Of a DNA stretch of 64,000 nucleotides, positions 51,907-59,342 are shown in pieces (positions within the stretch are counted from its first letter, which is position 1; every line of letters begins with the position of its first letter). The notes under the pieces are model-generated. The model searched no databases. It saw only the letters and a list, made by a program, of their open reading frames with translations, and was not told the origin of the DNA. Where the stretch lies: assembly GCF_001613425.1 (NCBI RefSeq), contig NZ_BDCI01000011.1, positions 1 to 64,000 on the forward strand, given 5' to 3'. Source of the DNA: Nocardia vulneris (GTDB lineage: Bacteria; Actinomycetota; Actinomycetes; Mycobacteriales; Mycobacteriaceae). The translations under genes and the position numbers were made by a program.

Positions 51907-53081
51907 CCGTGCCTATCGGAATCCACGACATCGCCCTGGCGACCGGCCACTACGCGATGGATCTGGCCGAGCTGGCCAGGCACAACGGCGTAGACGTCAA
52001 CAAGTACTACATCGGCCTCGGGCAGACCTCCCAGACCGTGCCCGCCACCGACGAGGACATCGTCACCATGGCCGCGGCCGCGGCCAAGCAGATCGTCGCC
52101 AAACACGGTGTCGAGGGCATCCGGACGATCCTGTTCGCTACCGAGACCGGGATCGACCAGTCCAAGGCCGCGGCGGTCTACGTGCAGGACCTGATCGGAC
52201 TGCCCGCCGCGACCCGCGCCGTCGAGCTCAAGCAGGCCTGCTACGGCGGCACCTCCGCGCTGCAGTTGGCGGCGGGCATCGTCGCTCGCGATCCGGAGCA
52301 GCGCGTGCTCGTGATCGCCAGCGATATCGCCAAGTACGACGTCGATTCCGGCGGCGAGGGCACCCAGGGGGCGGCCGCGGTCGCGATGCTGGTCTCGGCG
52401 CACCCTGACCTCGCGGTTCTCGACGAGACGGTCGGGCTCTACACCGCGAACGTCCAGGACTTCTGGCGGCCCAACTATCGGTCCACCCCGCTCGTCGACG
52501 GCAAGCTGTCGGTCGGTGCGTACCTGGAGGCCGTGGAGCAGGCGTGGAAGGACTACGAGGCCAGGGGCGGGCGCGGCGTCACCGAATTCGCCGGCTTCTG
52601 CTACCACCAGCCGTTCACCAAGATGGCCTACAAGGCGCACACCCGGCTGCTCGAGCTCAAGGGCATCGAGGCCAGTACGGCGCGGCTGTACGCCGATCTG
52701 GCGCCGACCACGATCTACAACCGGGCGATCGGCAACAGCTACACCGCGTCGCTGTTCGTCGGGCTGGTCTCGCTGCTCGACCACTCCGAGGATCTCGACG
52801 GCAAGTCGGTGGCGCTGTTCAGCTACGGGTCGGGCTGTGTCGCCGAGTTGTTCTCGGTCACAATGGTTCCCGGGTACCGCAAACATCTGCGGACCGCGGA
52901 GAACCGGGCGGCGATCGCACGTCGTGAGCCGATCTCGTACGAAAAGTATCGTGCCCTGCGCAATGTCGCGCTGCCGGAGGACGGTACGGAGCTGGTGCTC
53001 GACGAGACGAGCAGCAATCCGTTCCGGCTGACGGCGATCGCGGGACATTCGAGAATCTACGGGGCGGCGCGCGCGCAGTGA
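51903..53081 (+). CDS. HMG-CoA synthase
   Basis: 392 aa from ATG 51903. It condenses acetyl-CoA and acetoacetyl-CoA. Thiolase-superfamily active site: Cys113 in ELKQACYGGTSAL, His in GFCYHQPFTKM, and Glu in the first third (ATETGIDQSK). The conserved YGSGCVAELFS loop near 315 is present. The enzyme has the normal length. It is followed after 41 bases by mevalonate kinase. No acetoacetyl-CoA synthase gene was found here. Confidence 0.95.
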   Translation: MTVPIGIHDIALATGHYAMDLAELARHNGVDVNKYYIGLGQTSQTVPATDEDIVTMAAAAAKQIVAKHGVEGIRTILFATETGIDQSKAAAVYVQDLIGLPAATRAVELKQACYGGTSALQLAAGIVARDPEQRVLVIASDIAKYDVDSGGEGTQGAAAVAMLVSAHPDLAVLDETVGLYTANVQDFWRPNYRSTPLVDGKLSVGAYLEAVEQAWKDYEARGGRGVTEFAGFCYHQPFTKMAYKAHTRLLELKGIEASTARLYADLAPTTIYNRAIGNSYTASLFVGLVSLLDHSEDLDGKSVALFSYGSGCVAELFSVTMVPGYRKHLRTAENRAAIARREPISYEKYRALRNVALPEDGTELVLDETSSNPFRLTAIAGHSRIYGAARAQ

Positions 53082-53122
53082 CGCGGGTGCGGACCGATCC
53101 ACACCGAGAGTGAAATGCGCTG

Positions 53123-54163
53123 ATGGAGAACGGAATGTGGCCCCCTCGTAGTGTGCTGGCGGCGCGCGGGCACGCGGTGCCCGAGCGCGCCGACGGCGAG
53201 GTCGGCACCGGGCGCGCGAGCGCCAAGCTGATCTTGTTCGGTGAGCACGTCGTGCTGTACGGCAAGCCCGCGATCTCGCTGCCGGTGCCGTCGCTGCCGG
53301 TCACCGCCCGCGCCCGCCGCAGGCCCGGCCCGGTCGTGATCGAATCCTCGACGCTCGACTCCGGCCGCCGCGAACTGTCCGCGGCCTCCCAGCTGGACGC
53401 CTCGGCGGTACCGCGGCTGGCCGTCTCGGCGGTCTGCGAGTACCTCGATCGCCCGGACGACGGGCTGTTCGTCACGGTCGACAGCGGTATCCCGGCGGGC
53501 CGCGGTTTCGGCTCCAGCGCCGCGAGTTCGGCCGCCATCATCGAGGCGGTGGCCCGGCTCTGGGGCCGGGAACTGGCCGGCGACACCATGTTCGCCCTGA
53601 TCCAGCAGTCGGAATCGTTCGCGCACGGCAAGGCGAGCGGCGTGGACGCGCGCACCGTGATCAGCCGGGGCGGGCCGATGTGGTTCCAGGAGGGCGCGGT
53701 CGCGCCGCTCCCGGTGGCCGCGGGCGCGACCCAGCCGGTCCTGGTGGTCGCCGACACCGGCGTGAACGGCAGTACCCGGCAGGCGGTTTCGACCGTGCAC
53801 CGCAATCTCGTGACGCTCGGTGCGACCGGTACCGACCTGCTGGAGCGGGCCGGGGCAATGACGACCGCCGCCGCGGCGGATCTGGCGGCGGGCCGGTTCG
53901 CCGACGTGGGCGCGAAGATGACCGCGACACACTTCATCCTCGACCGGCTCGGCGTGAGCTGCCCCGAGATCGAGACGCTGGTCGGCGCCGCGCTGGAGGC
54001 GGGTGCGTTGGGCGCCAAGCTCTCCGGCGGCGGACTGGGCGGCTGTGTCATCGCGCTGGCCGCCGACGCGGCCGACGCGGCGCGGTTGCACGCCGTCCTG
54101 CTCGCCGCGGGCGCGGATCGTTGCCATACCGTGGCCTTGGACGCGAGCGAGGTGCGGTCGTGA
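53123..54163 (+). CDS. Mevalonate kinase
   Basis: 346 aa from ATG 53123; an in-frame ATG at 53135 with a better-spaced GGAG is an alternative start. GHMP kinase: ASAKLILFGEHVVLYGKPAISLPV near 30-55, the phosphate loop PAGRGFGSSAASSAA near 128-142, and the C-terminal GAKLSGGGLGGCVIAL motif. It phosphorylates mevalonate at the 5 position. Overlaps the decarboxylase gene by GTGA. Confidence 0.94.
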   Translation: MENGMWPPRSVLAARGHAVPERADGEVGTGRASAKLILFGEHVVLYGKPAISLPVPSLPVTARARRRPGPVVIESSTLDSGRRELSAASQLDASAVPRLAVSAVCEYLDRPDDGLFVTVDSGIPAGRGFGSSAASSAAIIEAVARLWGRELAGDTMFALIQQSESFAHGKASGVDARTVISRGGPMWFQEGAVAPLPVAAGATQPVLVVADTGVNGSTRQAVSTVHRNLVTLGATGTDLLERAGAMTTAAAADLAAGRFADVGAKMTATHFILDRLGVSCPEIETLVGAALEAGALGAKLSGGGLGGCVIALAADAADAARLHAVLLAAGADRCHTVALDASEVRS

Positions 54164-55212
54164 GCACGCCGGAGACGGTGGCCGCGCCGGTGGCCACCGA
54201 AGGCGTCACCGCGACGGCCTATCCGAACATCGCGTTGATCAAGTATTGGGGCAAACGCGATGAGGCGCTTCATCTTCCGGTCACCAGCAGCCTGTCGCTG
54301 ACCCTCGGCGTCTTCGCGACCGTCACCACGGTGACCCTCGCCGAGGACCTCCCGGCCGACAGCGTCACCGTTGCCGACGGCCCCGCGGCGCAGGCCTTCG
54401 CCGCCAAGGTCGTCGGATTCCTCGATCTGGTACGGGATTCGGCGGGCGATCACCGCCGCGCCCGGGTGCACACCGTCAACATGGGGCCGACCGGGGCGGG
54501 CCTTGCCTCCTCGGCCTCCGGGTTCGCGGCACTCGCGGTGGCGGCGGCCGGCGCCTACGGTCTGGACCTCGACCAGCGCGCGCTGTCCCGGCTGGCCCGG
54601 CGCGGCTCCGGCAGCGCCTCGCGTTCCATCTACGGCGGCTTCGCCCAGTGGCATCGGGGCGAAGGCGTTGGCGCGGAGGGGGATTCGAGCAGTTACGCGG
54701 AGCCGATCGCGGCGCCGCTGCTGGATCCCGCGCTGGTCGTCGCGCTGGTCGACGCCGGCGAGAAGTCCATCACCAGCCGGGCGGCGATGCGGCGCACCGT
54801 CGACACGTCGCCGTTCTATCAACCGTGGGTGCAGTCCAGCGCACAGGACCTGCGCGAGATGCACGCCGCCATCGCGTCGGGGGATCTGGCGGCGGTCGGC
54901 GAGATCGCCGAACGCAACGCCCTCGGCATGCACGCCACGATGCTCGGCGCCCGCCCGGCCGTGCGCTACTTCGCCCCCGGGTCGATGCGGGTGCTGGATC
55001 GGGTGCTCGCGCTGCGCGCCGCAGGCGTCGCGGCGTACGCCACGATGGACGCGGGCCCCAACGTCAAGGTGCTGTGCGATCGACGGGACAGCGCCGCGGT
55101 GGCCGCGGCCCTGGCCGAGACCGATCCGGCGATGCGGGTCATCGTGGCCACCCCGGGACCGGGTGCGGCGATCGGCGCGCCGGCCGAATCGAGTGCCCAT
55201 GATCACCGTTGA
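54160..55212 (+). CDS. Diphosphomevalonate decarboxylase
   Basis: 350 aa from GTG 54160. Diagnostic segments: YPNIALIKYWGKRDEALHLPVTSSLSLTL (residues 19-47), the GHMP loop GAGLASSASGFAALA near 107-121, ARRGSGSASRSIYGGFAQW, and MDAGPNVKVL with the catalytic Asp near 290. It converts mevalonate diphosphate to IPP. Overlaps mevalonate kinase (GTGA) and phosphomevalonate kinase (14 bases). Confidence 0.95.
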   Translation: MSTPETVAAPVATEGVTATAYPNIALIKYWGKRDEALHLPVTSSLSLTLGVFATVTTVTLAEDLPADSVTVADGPAAQAFAAKVVGFLDLVRDSAGDHRRARVHTVNMGPTGAGLASSASGFAALAVAAAGAYGLDLDQRALSRLARRGSGSASRSIYGGFAQWHRGEGVGAEGDSSSYAEPIAAPLLDPALVVALVDAGEKSITSRAAMRRTVDTSPFYQPWVQSSAQDLREMHAAIASGDLAAVGEIAERNALGMHATMLGARPAVRYFAPGSMRVLDRVLALRAAGVAAYATMDAGPNVKVLCDRRDSAAVAAALAETDPAMRVIVATPGPGAAIGAPAESSAHDHR

Positions 55213-56344
55213 CGTTCCCGGCAAGCTGTACATCGCCGGCGAGTACGCGGTATTGGAACCGGGTGGCGCGGCCGTGCTCGTCGCGGTGGACCGCTACCTG
55301 ACCGTCGCGGTCGGTCCGGCGCAGGCGCCGTCGCGCCGGACGGTCACCACCGCGCGCACCGGGCCGGGCCCGGTCGAATTGCTCCCGCGTACCGCGACAA
55401 CCGTTGCCGCGGTGGCCGATCCGGCCGATGCCGCGGCGTTGCGGCACGTGCTCACCGCGGTGGAACTGGTCGAGCGGCTCGCGGCCGAACGCGGCGACGA
55501 ATTGCTCGGCTTCCACCTCGAGATCCGCTCGGCCCTGGACGACGCGGCGACCGGCCGCAAGTTCGGGCTCGGCTCCTCGGGCGCGGTGACGGTCGGCGTG
55601 GTGCGCGCCCTCGCGCGGGCCTACCGGTTCGACCTGGACGACGACGCGCTGCTGCGGCTGGCCCTGCTGACCGCCTTCGCGGTGGATCCGCGGTGCTCGG
55701 GTGGCGACGTCGCGGCATCCCTGCTCGGTGGCTGGGTCGCCTACCGAGCCCCGGATCGGGCCCGGGTGGCCGCGCAGTTCGCCCAGCCCGACACCAAGCT
55801 CACCGACCTGCTCTGGCAGCCGTGGCCGGAGCTGTCCGCGCGCCGGGTGCCCGCGCCCCGCGCGCTCCGGCTCGAAGTGGGCTGGTCAGGGCAGCCCGCG
55901 GTGTCCAGCGGGCTGGTCGAGCTGCTGCGCAACGGCATCGCGGGCGACTCCGCGGCGTACAGCCGGTTCGTGGTCGCCAGCAATTCCTGTGTCGCAACGC
56001 TTGTCGCGGCGCTGGAGTCCGGTGACGACGCGTCGGTGGGTACGGCCGTCGCGACCGCGGGGGCGCTGTTGCGCGCGGTGAGCGCGCTGGCCGGTGTGCC
56101 GATCGAGACCCCGGCGCTGGCCGCGCTGCGCACCACGGCCGACGCACTCGGCGCGGTCGCGAAGAGTTCCGGCGCGGGCGGCGGCGACTGCGGTATCGCG
56201 CTGGTCGCTTCGGCCGACGTGGCGCAGCTGCGGCAGCAGTGGCGGGCGGCCGGCATCACGCCGCTCGAACTGCTTGTGCATCAATCGTTTTCAGCGAAAG
56301 GCAACTCCAGTGACGACAGTGTCGCAGATCTACGGCAGCCGTAA
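55199..56344 (+). CDS. Phosphomevalonate kinase
   Basis: 381 aa from ATG 55199, inside the decarboxylase 3' end. GHMP family: DVPGKLYIAGEYAVLEPGGAAVLVAVDRY (residues 4-32), KFGLGSSGAVTVGVV near 121-135, and KSSGAGGGDCGIAL near 322-335. It makes mevalonate diphosphate. With the genes on both sides it completes the classical mevalonate route. It overlaps the isomerase by 35 bases. Confidence 0.94.
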   Translation: MITVDVPGKLYIAGEYAVLEPGGAAVLVAVDRYLTVAVGPAQAPSRRTVTTARTGPGPVELLPRTATTVAAVADPADAAALRHVLTAVELVERLAAERGDELLGFHLEIRSALDDAATGRKFGLGSSGAVTVGVVRALARAYRFDLDDDALLRLALLTAFAVDPRCSGGDVAASLLGGWVAYRAPDRARVAAQFAQPDTKLTDLLWQPWPELSARRVPAPRALRLEVGWSGQPAVSSGLVELLRNGIAGDSAAYSRFVVASNSCVATLVAALESGDDASVGTAVATAGALLRAVSALAGVPIETPALAALRTTADALGAVAKSSGAGGGDCGIALVASADVAQLRQQWRAAGITPLELLVHQSFSAKGNSSDDSVADLRQP

Positions 56345-57401
56345 AGACGACCATGTCCGCCTCGCGGTGGAGCAGCATCACCTGCGCAGCGCCGGGCTCG
56401 AGCTGAACCAGTTCGACGAGGTGCGTTTCGTGCACCACGCGCTGGCGGGCAGCGCCGAGTCGGCGGTGTCGCTCGGCACCGAGGTCGCCGGAATCGCGTG
56501 GGACGTACCGCTGTACATCAACGCGATGACCGGCGGCAGCGCCGGCACGGGGGAGATCAACCGCGGCCTCGCCATCGCGGCCAGGCAGACCGGGGTGCCG
56601 ATCGCCTCCGGCTCGATGAGCGCCTATCTCGCCGACCCCGCGGTGGCGCCGACCTACCGGGTGCTGCGCGAGGAGAATCCGGACGGGTTCGTCATCGCCA
56701 ATGTCAATGCCAACGCGACACCCGAAATGGCCCAGCGCGCAGTCGATCTGATCGCGGCGAACGCGCTGCAGATCCACATCAACACGATCCAGGAGATCGT
56801 GATGCCGGAGGGCGACCGGGACTTCTCCGCGTGGCCCGAGCACATCGCCCGGATCGTGGACGCGCTGGACGTGCCGGTGATCGTCAAGGAGGTCGGCTTC
56901 GGGATGAGCGCGGCCGCGGTGGCGCGTGCGGCCGACCTCGGCGTCTCGATCGTGGACGTATCCGGGCGCGGCGGCACGAATTTCGCCACCATCGAGAACG
57001 CCCGGCGCCCGCACGAGGACTTCGCGTACCTGGGGGACTGGGGACAGTCCGCGCCCGCCTGCCTGATCGACGCCGCCGACGTGGCGCGGCAGCGGGAGCT
57101 GAGCCTGCTGGCCTCGGGCGGCGTGCGGCACCCGCTCGACGTGGTGCGGGCGCTCGCGCTCGGCGCGCGGGCGGTCGGGGTGTCGGGCTATTTCCTGTCG
57201 GTGCTGCAGAGCGCCGGTGTCGACGCGCTGGTTTCGACGATCGGCGACTGGATCACCCAGATCCGGCAGCTGATGGTGGTGCTCGGCGCGCAGACGGTGC
57301 CGGACCTGGCGCAGACGGATCTGCTGCTGAGCGGCAACCTGGCCGAGTTCAGCCGGCTGCGCGGTATCGATCCGGGCGGCTACGCCCGGCGTGCGCGCTG
57401 A
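56310..57401 (+). CDS. Isopentenyl-diphosphate isomerase, type 2 (FMN)
   Basis: 363 aa from GTG 56310 with AAAGG upstream. It interconverts IPP and DMAPP using reduced FMN. TIM-barrel motifs: RKDDHVRLAVEQ near the start, NAMTGGSAGTGEINRGLAIAARQTGVPIASGSM, HINTIQEIVMPEGDRDF with the catalytic Gln and Mg-binding Glu, KEVGFGMS, DVSGRGGTNFA and ASGGVRHPLDV. Last gene of the mevalonate set; the order here (reductase, synthase, kinase, decarboxylase, kinase, isomerase) is rotated relative to Streptomyces CL190. Confidence 0.95.
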   Translation: MTTVSQIYGSRKDDHVRLAVEQHHLRSAGLELNQFDEVRFVHHALAGSAESAVSLGTEVAGIAWDVPLYINAMTGGSAGTGEINRGLAIAARQTGVPIASGSMSAYLADPAVAPTYRVLREENPDGFVIANVNANATPEMAQRAVDLIAANALQIHINTIQEIVMPEGDRDFSAWPEHIARIVDALDVPVIVKEVGFGMSAAAVARAADLGVSIVDVSGRGGTNFATIENARRPHEDFAYLGDWGQSAPACLIDAADVARQRELSLLASGGVRHPLDVVRALALGARAVGVSGYFLSVLQSAGVDALVSTIGDWITQIRQLMVVLGAQTVPDLAQTDLLLSGNLAEFSRLRGIDPGGYARRAR

Positions 57402-57402
57402 C

Positions 57403-57447
57403 GATGGCGCGACGATAGGCGCGCGATCGCGCGCTGATGGCGCGACG
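57403..57447. repeat. 12-bp direct repeats flanking a perfect 16-bp palindrome
   Basis: GATGGCGCGACG occurs at 57403-57414 and again at 57436-57447. Between them lies the palindrome GCGCGCGATCGCGCGC (57419-57434). The first copy begins two bases after the isomerase stop. It may form a transcript hairpin or bind a regulator. Confidence 0.6.
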
Positions 57448-57480
57448 TGTCACGCTATTCGTGCGGCACAGTTGTGCCCG
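57447..57480 (+). repeat. 34-bp direct repeat, copy 1
   Basis: Begins GTGTCACGCTATT and ends with the inverted repeat GGCACA-GT-TGTGCC plus CG. Copy 2 at 57682-57715 differs at only three positions. The shared inverted repeat suggests a dimeric regulator site present twice, 235 bases apart. Confidence 0.7.
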
Positions 57481-57681
57481 CGACCCACTTCGAGTTCTCC
57501 AGCACCGGACCGCAGCGCGAACGACCTTCTCGCTGCGGTCTCGTGCGTTCCGGGGCGCGGGCCACGGAAGAATTGTTTCCACACAATTCCCGCACTATCG
57601 ACCGGCAATAGTGAAAAGAAAGTATCCAGATAAATCGGCTGCCGCCGTGACGGGCATCACACTTGACCGTCTCTTTTCGGG

Positions 57682-57715
57682 GTGTCACGCTATTGGGGCG
57701 GCACAGTTGTGTCCG
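57682..57715 (+). repeat. 34-bp direct repeat, copy 2
   Basis: Same element as at 57447-57480 with three substitutions; the palindrome here is GGCACAGTTGTGTCC, one arm weakened. It lies about 230 bases before the small frame at 57942 and 400 before the DAHP synthase. Confidence 0.7.
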
Positions 57716-57941
57716 TATCCGAATTCAGCACACCCCGCGCAGAATGATGCGCGAGATTTTTCCCGCTGTTGTTCGCGCGTTCGGTGCGCATTCTCTACAC
57801 CGAGAATTCAGGTTATCCGGCGACCATAGGAACTATGGGCGTCGTCGCCGCATGTCTGCTGGGGACCAGGGTCGATCGCCGGCGGCTGCCGCGACACGCG
57901 GGCTCCGGCCCGAGGATTTCCACCTTCGCAAAGGAGAAGAC

Positions 57942-58118
57942 ATGCGCAGCACATTGATCGCGGGCCCGGCTCGACTCAGGCCCCAACGACGATGTGGTGC
58001 GGTTGTTCTGCGAGTTCGACGCCGCCGAGAAATGCACCTCACGGGCACCCGGCGGCGGCAGCTGTTCCATGACCGGGGCCTGACTTTTCACCTGCAGGCC
58101 GAAAGGTTACTGGAATGA
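57942..58118 (+). CDS. Short frame with strong RBS, possibly frameshifted
   Basis: ATG 57942 follows AAAGGAGAAGAC, one of the best ribosome sites in the window. The frame gives 58 residues (MRSTLIAGPARLRPQRRCG...) and ends in ATGA overlap with DAHP synthase. Its third codon positions turn AT-rich and Arg-rich after codon 10. The +1 frame from there is GC-rich at third positions and reads RLDSGPNDDVVRLFCEFDAA, then EKCTSRAPGGGSCSMTGA, to a stop at 58081-58083. A one-base deletion near codon 11 in a 48-residue Cys-containing peptide gene is a good alternative. Function unknown. Confidence 0.4.
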   Translation: MRSTLIAGPARLRPQRRCGAVVLRVRRRREMHLTGTRRRQLFHDRGLTFHLQAERLLE

Positions 58119-59236
58119 ATACTGATATCGCGATCGCCACCACGCGTGCCGACCTGGAGGATCGGCGCACCCTGAGTGTCAGCCCGCTGCTCTCGCCCGC
58201 CGAGGTGCGCCATGCGCACCCGATCGACGAGACGCTGGCCGCCATGGTGCATGCGGGTCGCTGGGCCACCGTGGATGTGCTCACCGGGGCCGACGATCGG
58301 CTGATGGTGATCGTCGGGCCGTGCTCGGTGCACGATCCCGAGGCCGCGCTGGACTACGCGCGCAGGCTGGCGGTCAAAGCAGCCGAGCTCGACGATCGGC
58401 TGCACGTGGTGATGCGGGTGTACTTCGAGAAGCCGCGCACCGCCCTGGGCTGGAAGGGCCTGATCAACGATCCGCACCTGGACGGCTCCTTCGATATCGA
58501 CACCGGCTTGCGTCTCGGCCGGCGCTTGCTGGTCGACATCACCGCACTCGGCCTGCCGGTGGCGTGCGAGTTCCTGGATCCGATCACCCCGCAGTACATC
58601 GCGGATCTGGTCTCCTACGGCGCCATCGGCGCACGCACGGCGGCCAGCCAGGTGCACCGCCAGCTCGCCAGTTCGCTGTCCATGCCGGTCGGGATCAAGA
58701 ACGGGACCGACGGTGACGTGCAGGTGGCGGTGGACGGGGTGCGGGCCGCGGCGGCGAGCCACGTCTTTCCCGGTATCGACCTGGCCGGCCATTGCGCGCT
58801 GATCCAGACCACCGGCAACACCGACTGCCACGTGATTCTGCGCGGCGGCAGCACCGGCCCGAACTACGACGCCGCCTCGGTGGCCGAGGCCTGCCTGCGA
58901 CTGGAGAAGGCGGGGCTGCCGCAGCGCCTCGTGGTCGATGCCAGCCACGGCAACAGCAACAAGGACCACAACAAGCAGGTCGACGTGGTGACCGAGATAG
59001 CCGGACGGATCGCCGCGGGCGAGCGCGGCGTGGTCGGCGTGATGCTGGAGAGCTTCCTCGTCGGCGGTCGCCAGGATCTCACCCTCGGCGAGGCGGGCGC
59101 GCTCGCCTACGGGCAGTCCATCACCGACGCCTGCCTGGGCTGGCACGCCACCGCCGCGCAACTCGATCGGCTCGCCGCCGCGGTCGCCACCCGGCGCAGG
59201 CGCGCGCGGTCGATCGGCACCCGCCTTCCGGCGTAG
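58115..59236 (+). CDS. Type I DAHP synthase (AroG/F-like)
   Basis: 373 aa from ATG 58115. It makes 3-deoxy-arabino-heptulosonate 7-phosphate, first step to chorismate. Signatures of the AroFGH group: VGPCSVHDPEAALDYARRL, RVYFEKPRTALGWKGLINDPHLDGSFDI, ARTAASQVHRQLAS, GIKNGTDG, ILRGGSTGPNYD and VVDASHGNSNKDH with metal ligands. Primary metabolism in actinobacteria normally uses the unrelated type II enzyme, so this copy is most likely dedicated to the cluster, boosting chorismate for the PhzE-like synthase and perhaps escaping feedback control. Confidence 0.94.
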   Translation: MNTDIAIATTRADLEDRRTLSVSPLLSPAEVRHAHPIDETLAAMVHAGRWATVDVLTGADDRLMVIVGPCSVHDPEAALDYARRLAVKAAELDDRLHVVMRVYFEKPRTALGWKGLINDPHLDGSFDIDTGLRLGRRLLVDITALGLPVACEFLDPITPQYIADLVSYGAIGARTAASQVHRQLASSLSMPVGIKNGTDGDVQVAVDGVRAAAASHVFPGIDLAGHCALIQTTGNTDCHVILRGGSTGPNYDAASVAEACLRLEKAGLPQRLVVDASHGNSNKDHNKQVDVVTEIAGRIAAGERGVVGVMLESFLVGGRQDLTLGEAGALAYGQSITDACLGWHATAAQLDRLAAAVATRRRRARSIGTRLPA

Positions 59237-59264
59237 CCGGAATTCGCGCAGATCAACAGCTTTG

Positions 59265-59314
59265 GGCCCATGGCGCTGCCGTCGCGCAGCACGGGTCGCA
59301 CGGCGCCATGGGCC
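59265..59314 (+). promoter_or_regulatory. 12-bp inverted repeat between DAHP synthase and LuxR regulator
   Basis: GGCCCATGGCGC (59265-59276) and GCGCCATGGGCC (59303-59314) are perfect inverted copies around 26 bases. The element starts 29 bases after the DAHP synthase stop and ends 29 bases before the LuxR GTG start. It can be a terminator-like hairpin or an operator at the regulator's promoter. Confidence 0.65.
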
Positions 59315-59342
59315 ATGGTTGGCCACCAGTGAGGAGGACAAC

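Larger units (their letters stand above)
57402..57941. other. Repeat-rich intergenic region between isomerase and DAHP synthase unit
   Basis: 540 bases without a credible gene. It contains a 16-bp GC palindrome flanked by direct repeats (57403-57447), two 34-base direct repeats, and a hairpin pairing GAATTGT with ACAATTC at 57570-57589. It is less GC-rich than the flanks. Most likely it is a promoter and regulator-binding region for the following genes. Confidence 0.65.
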
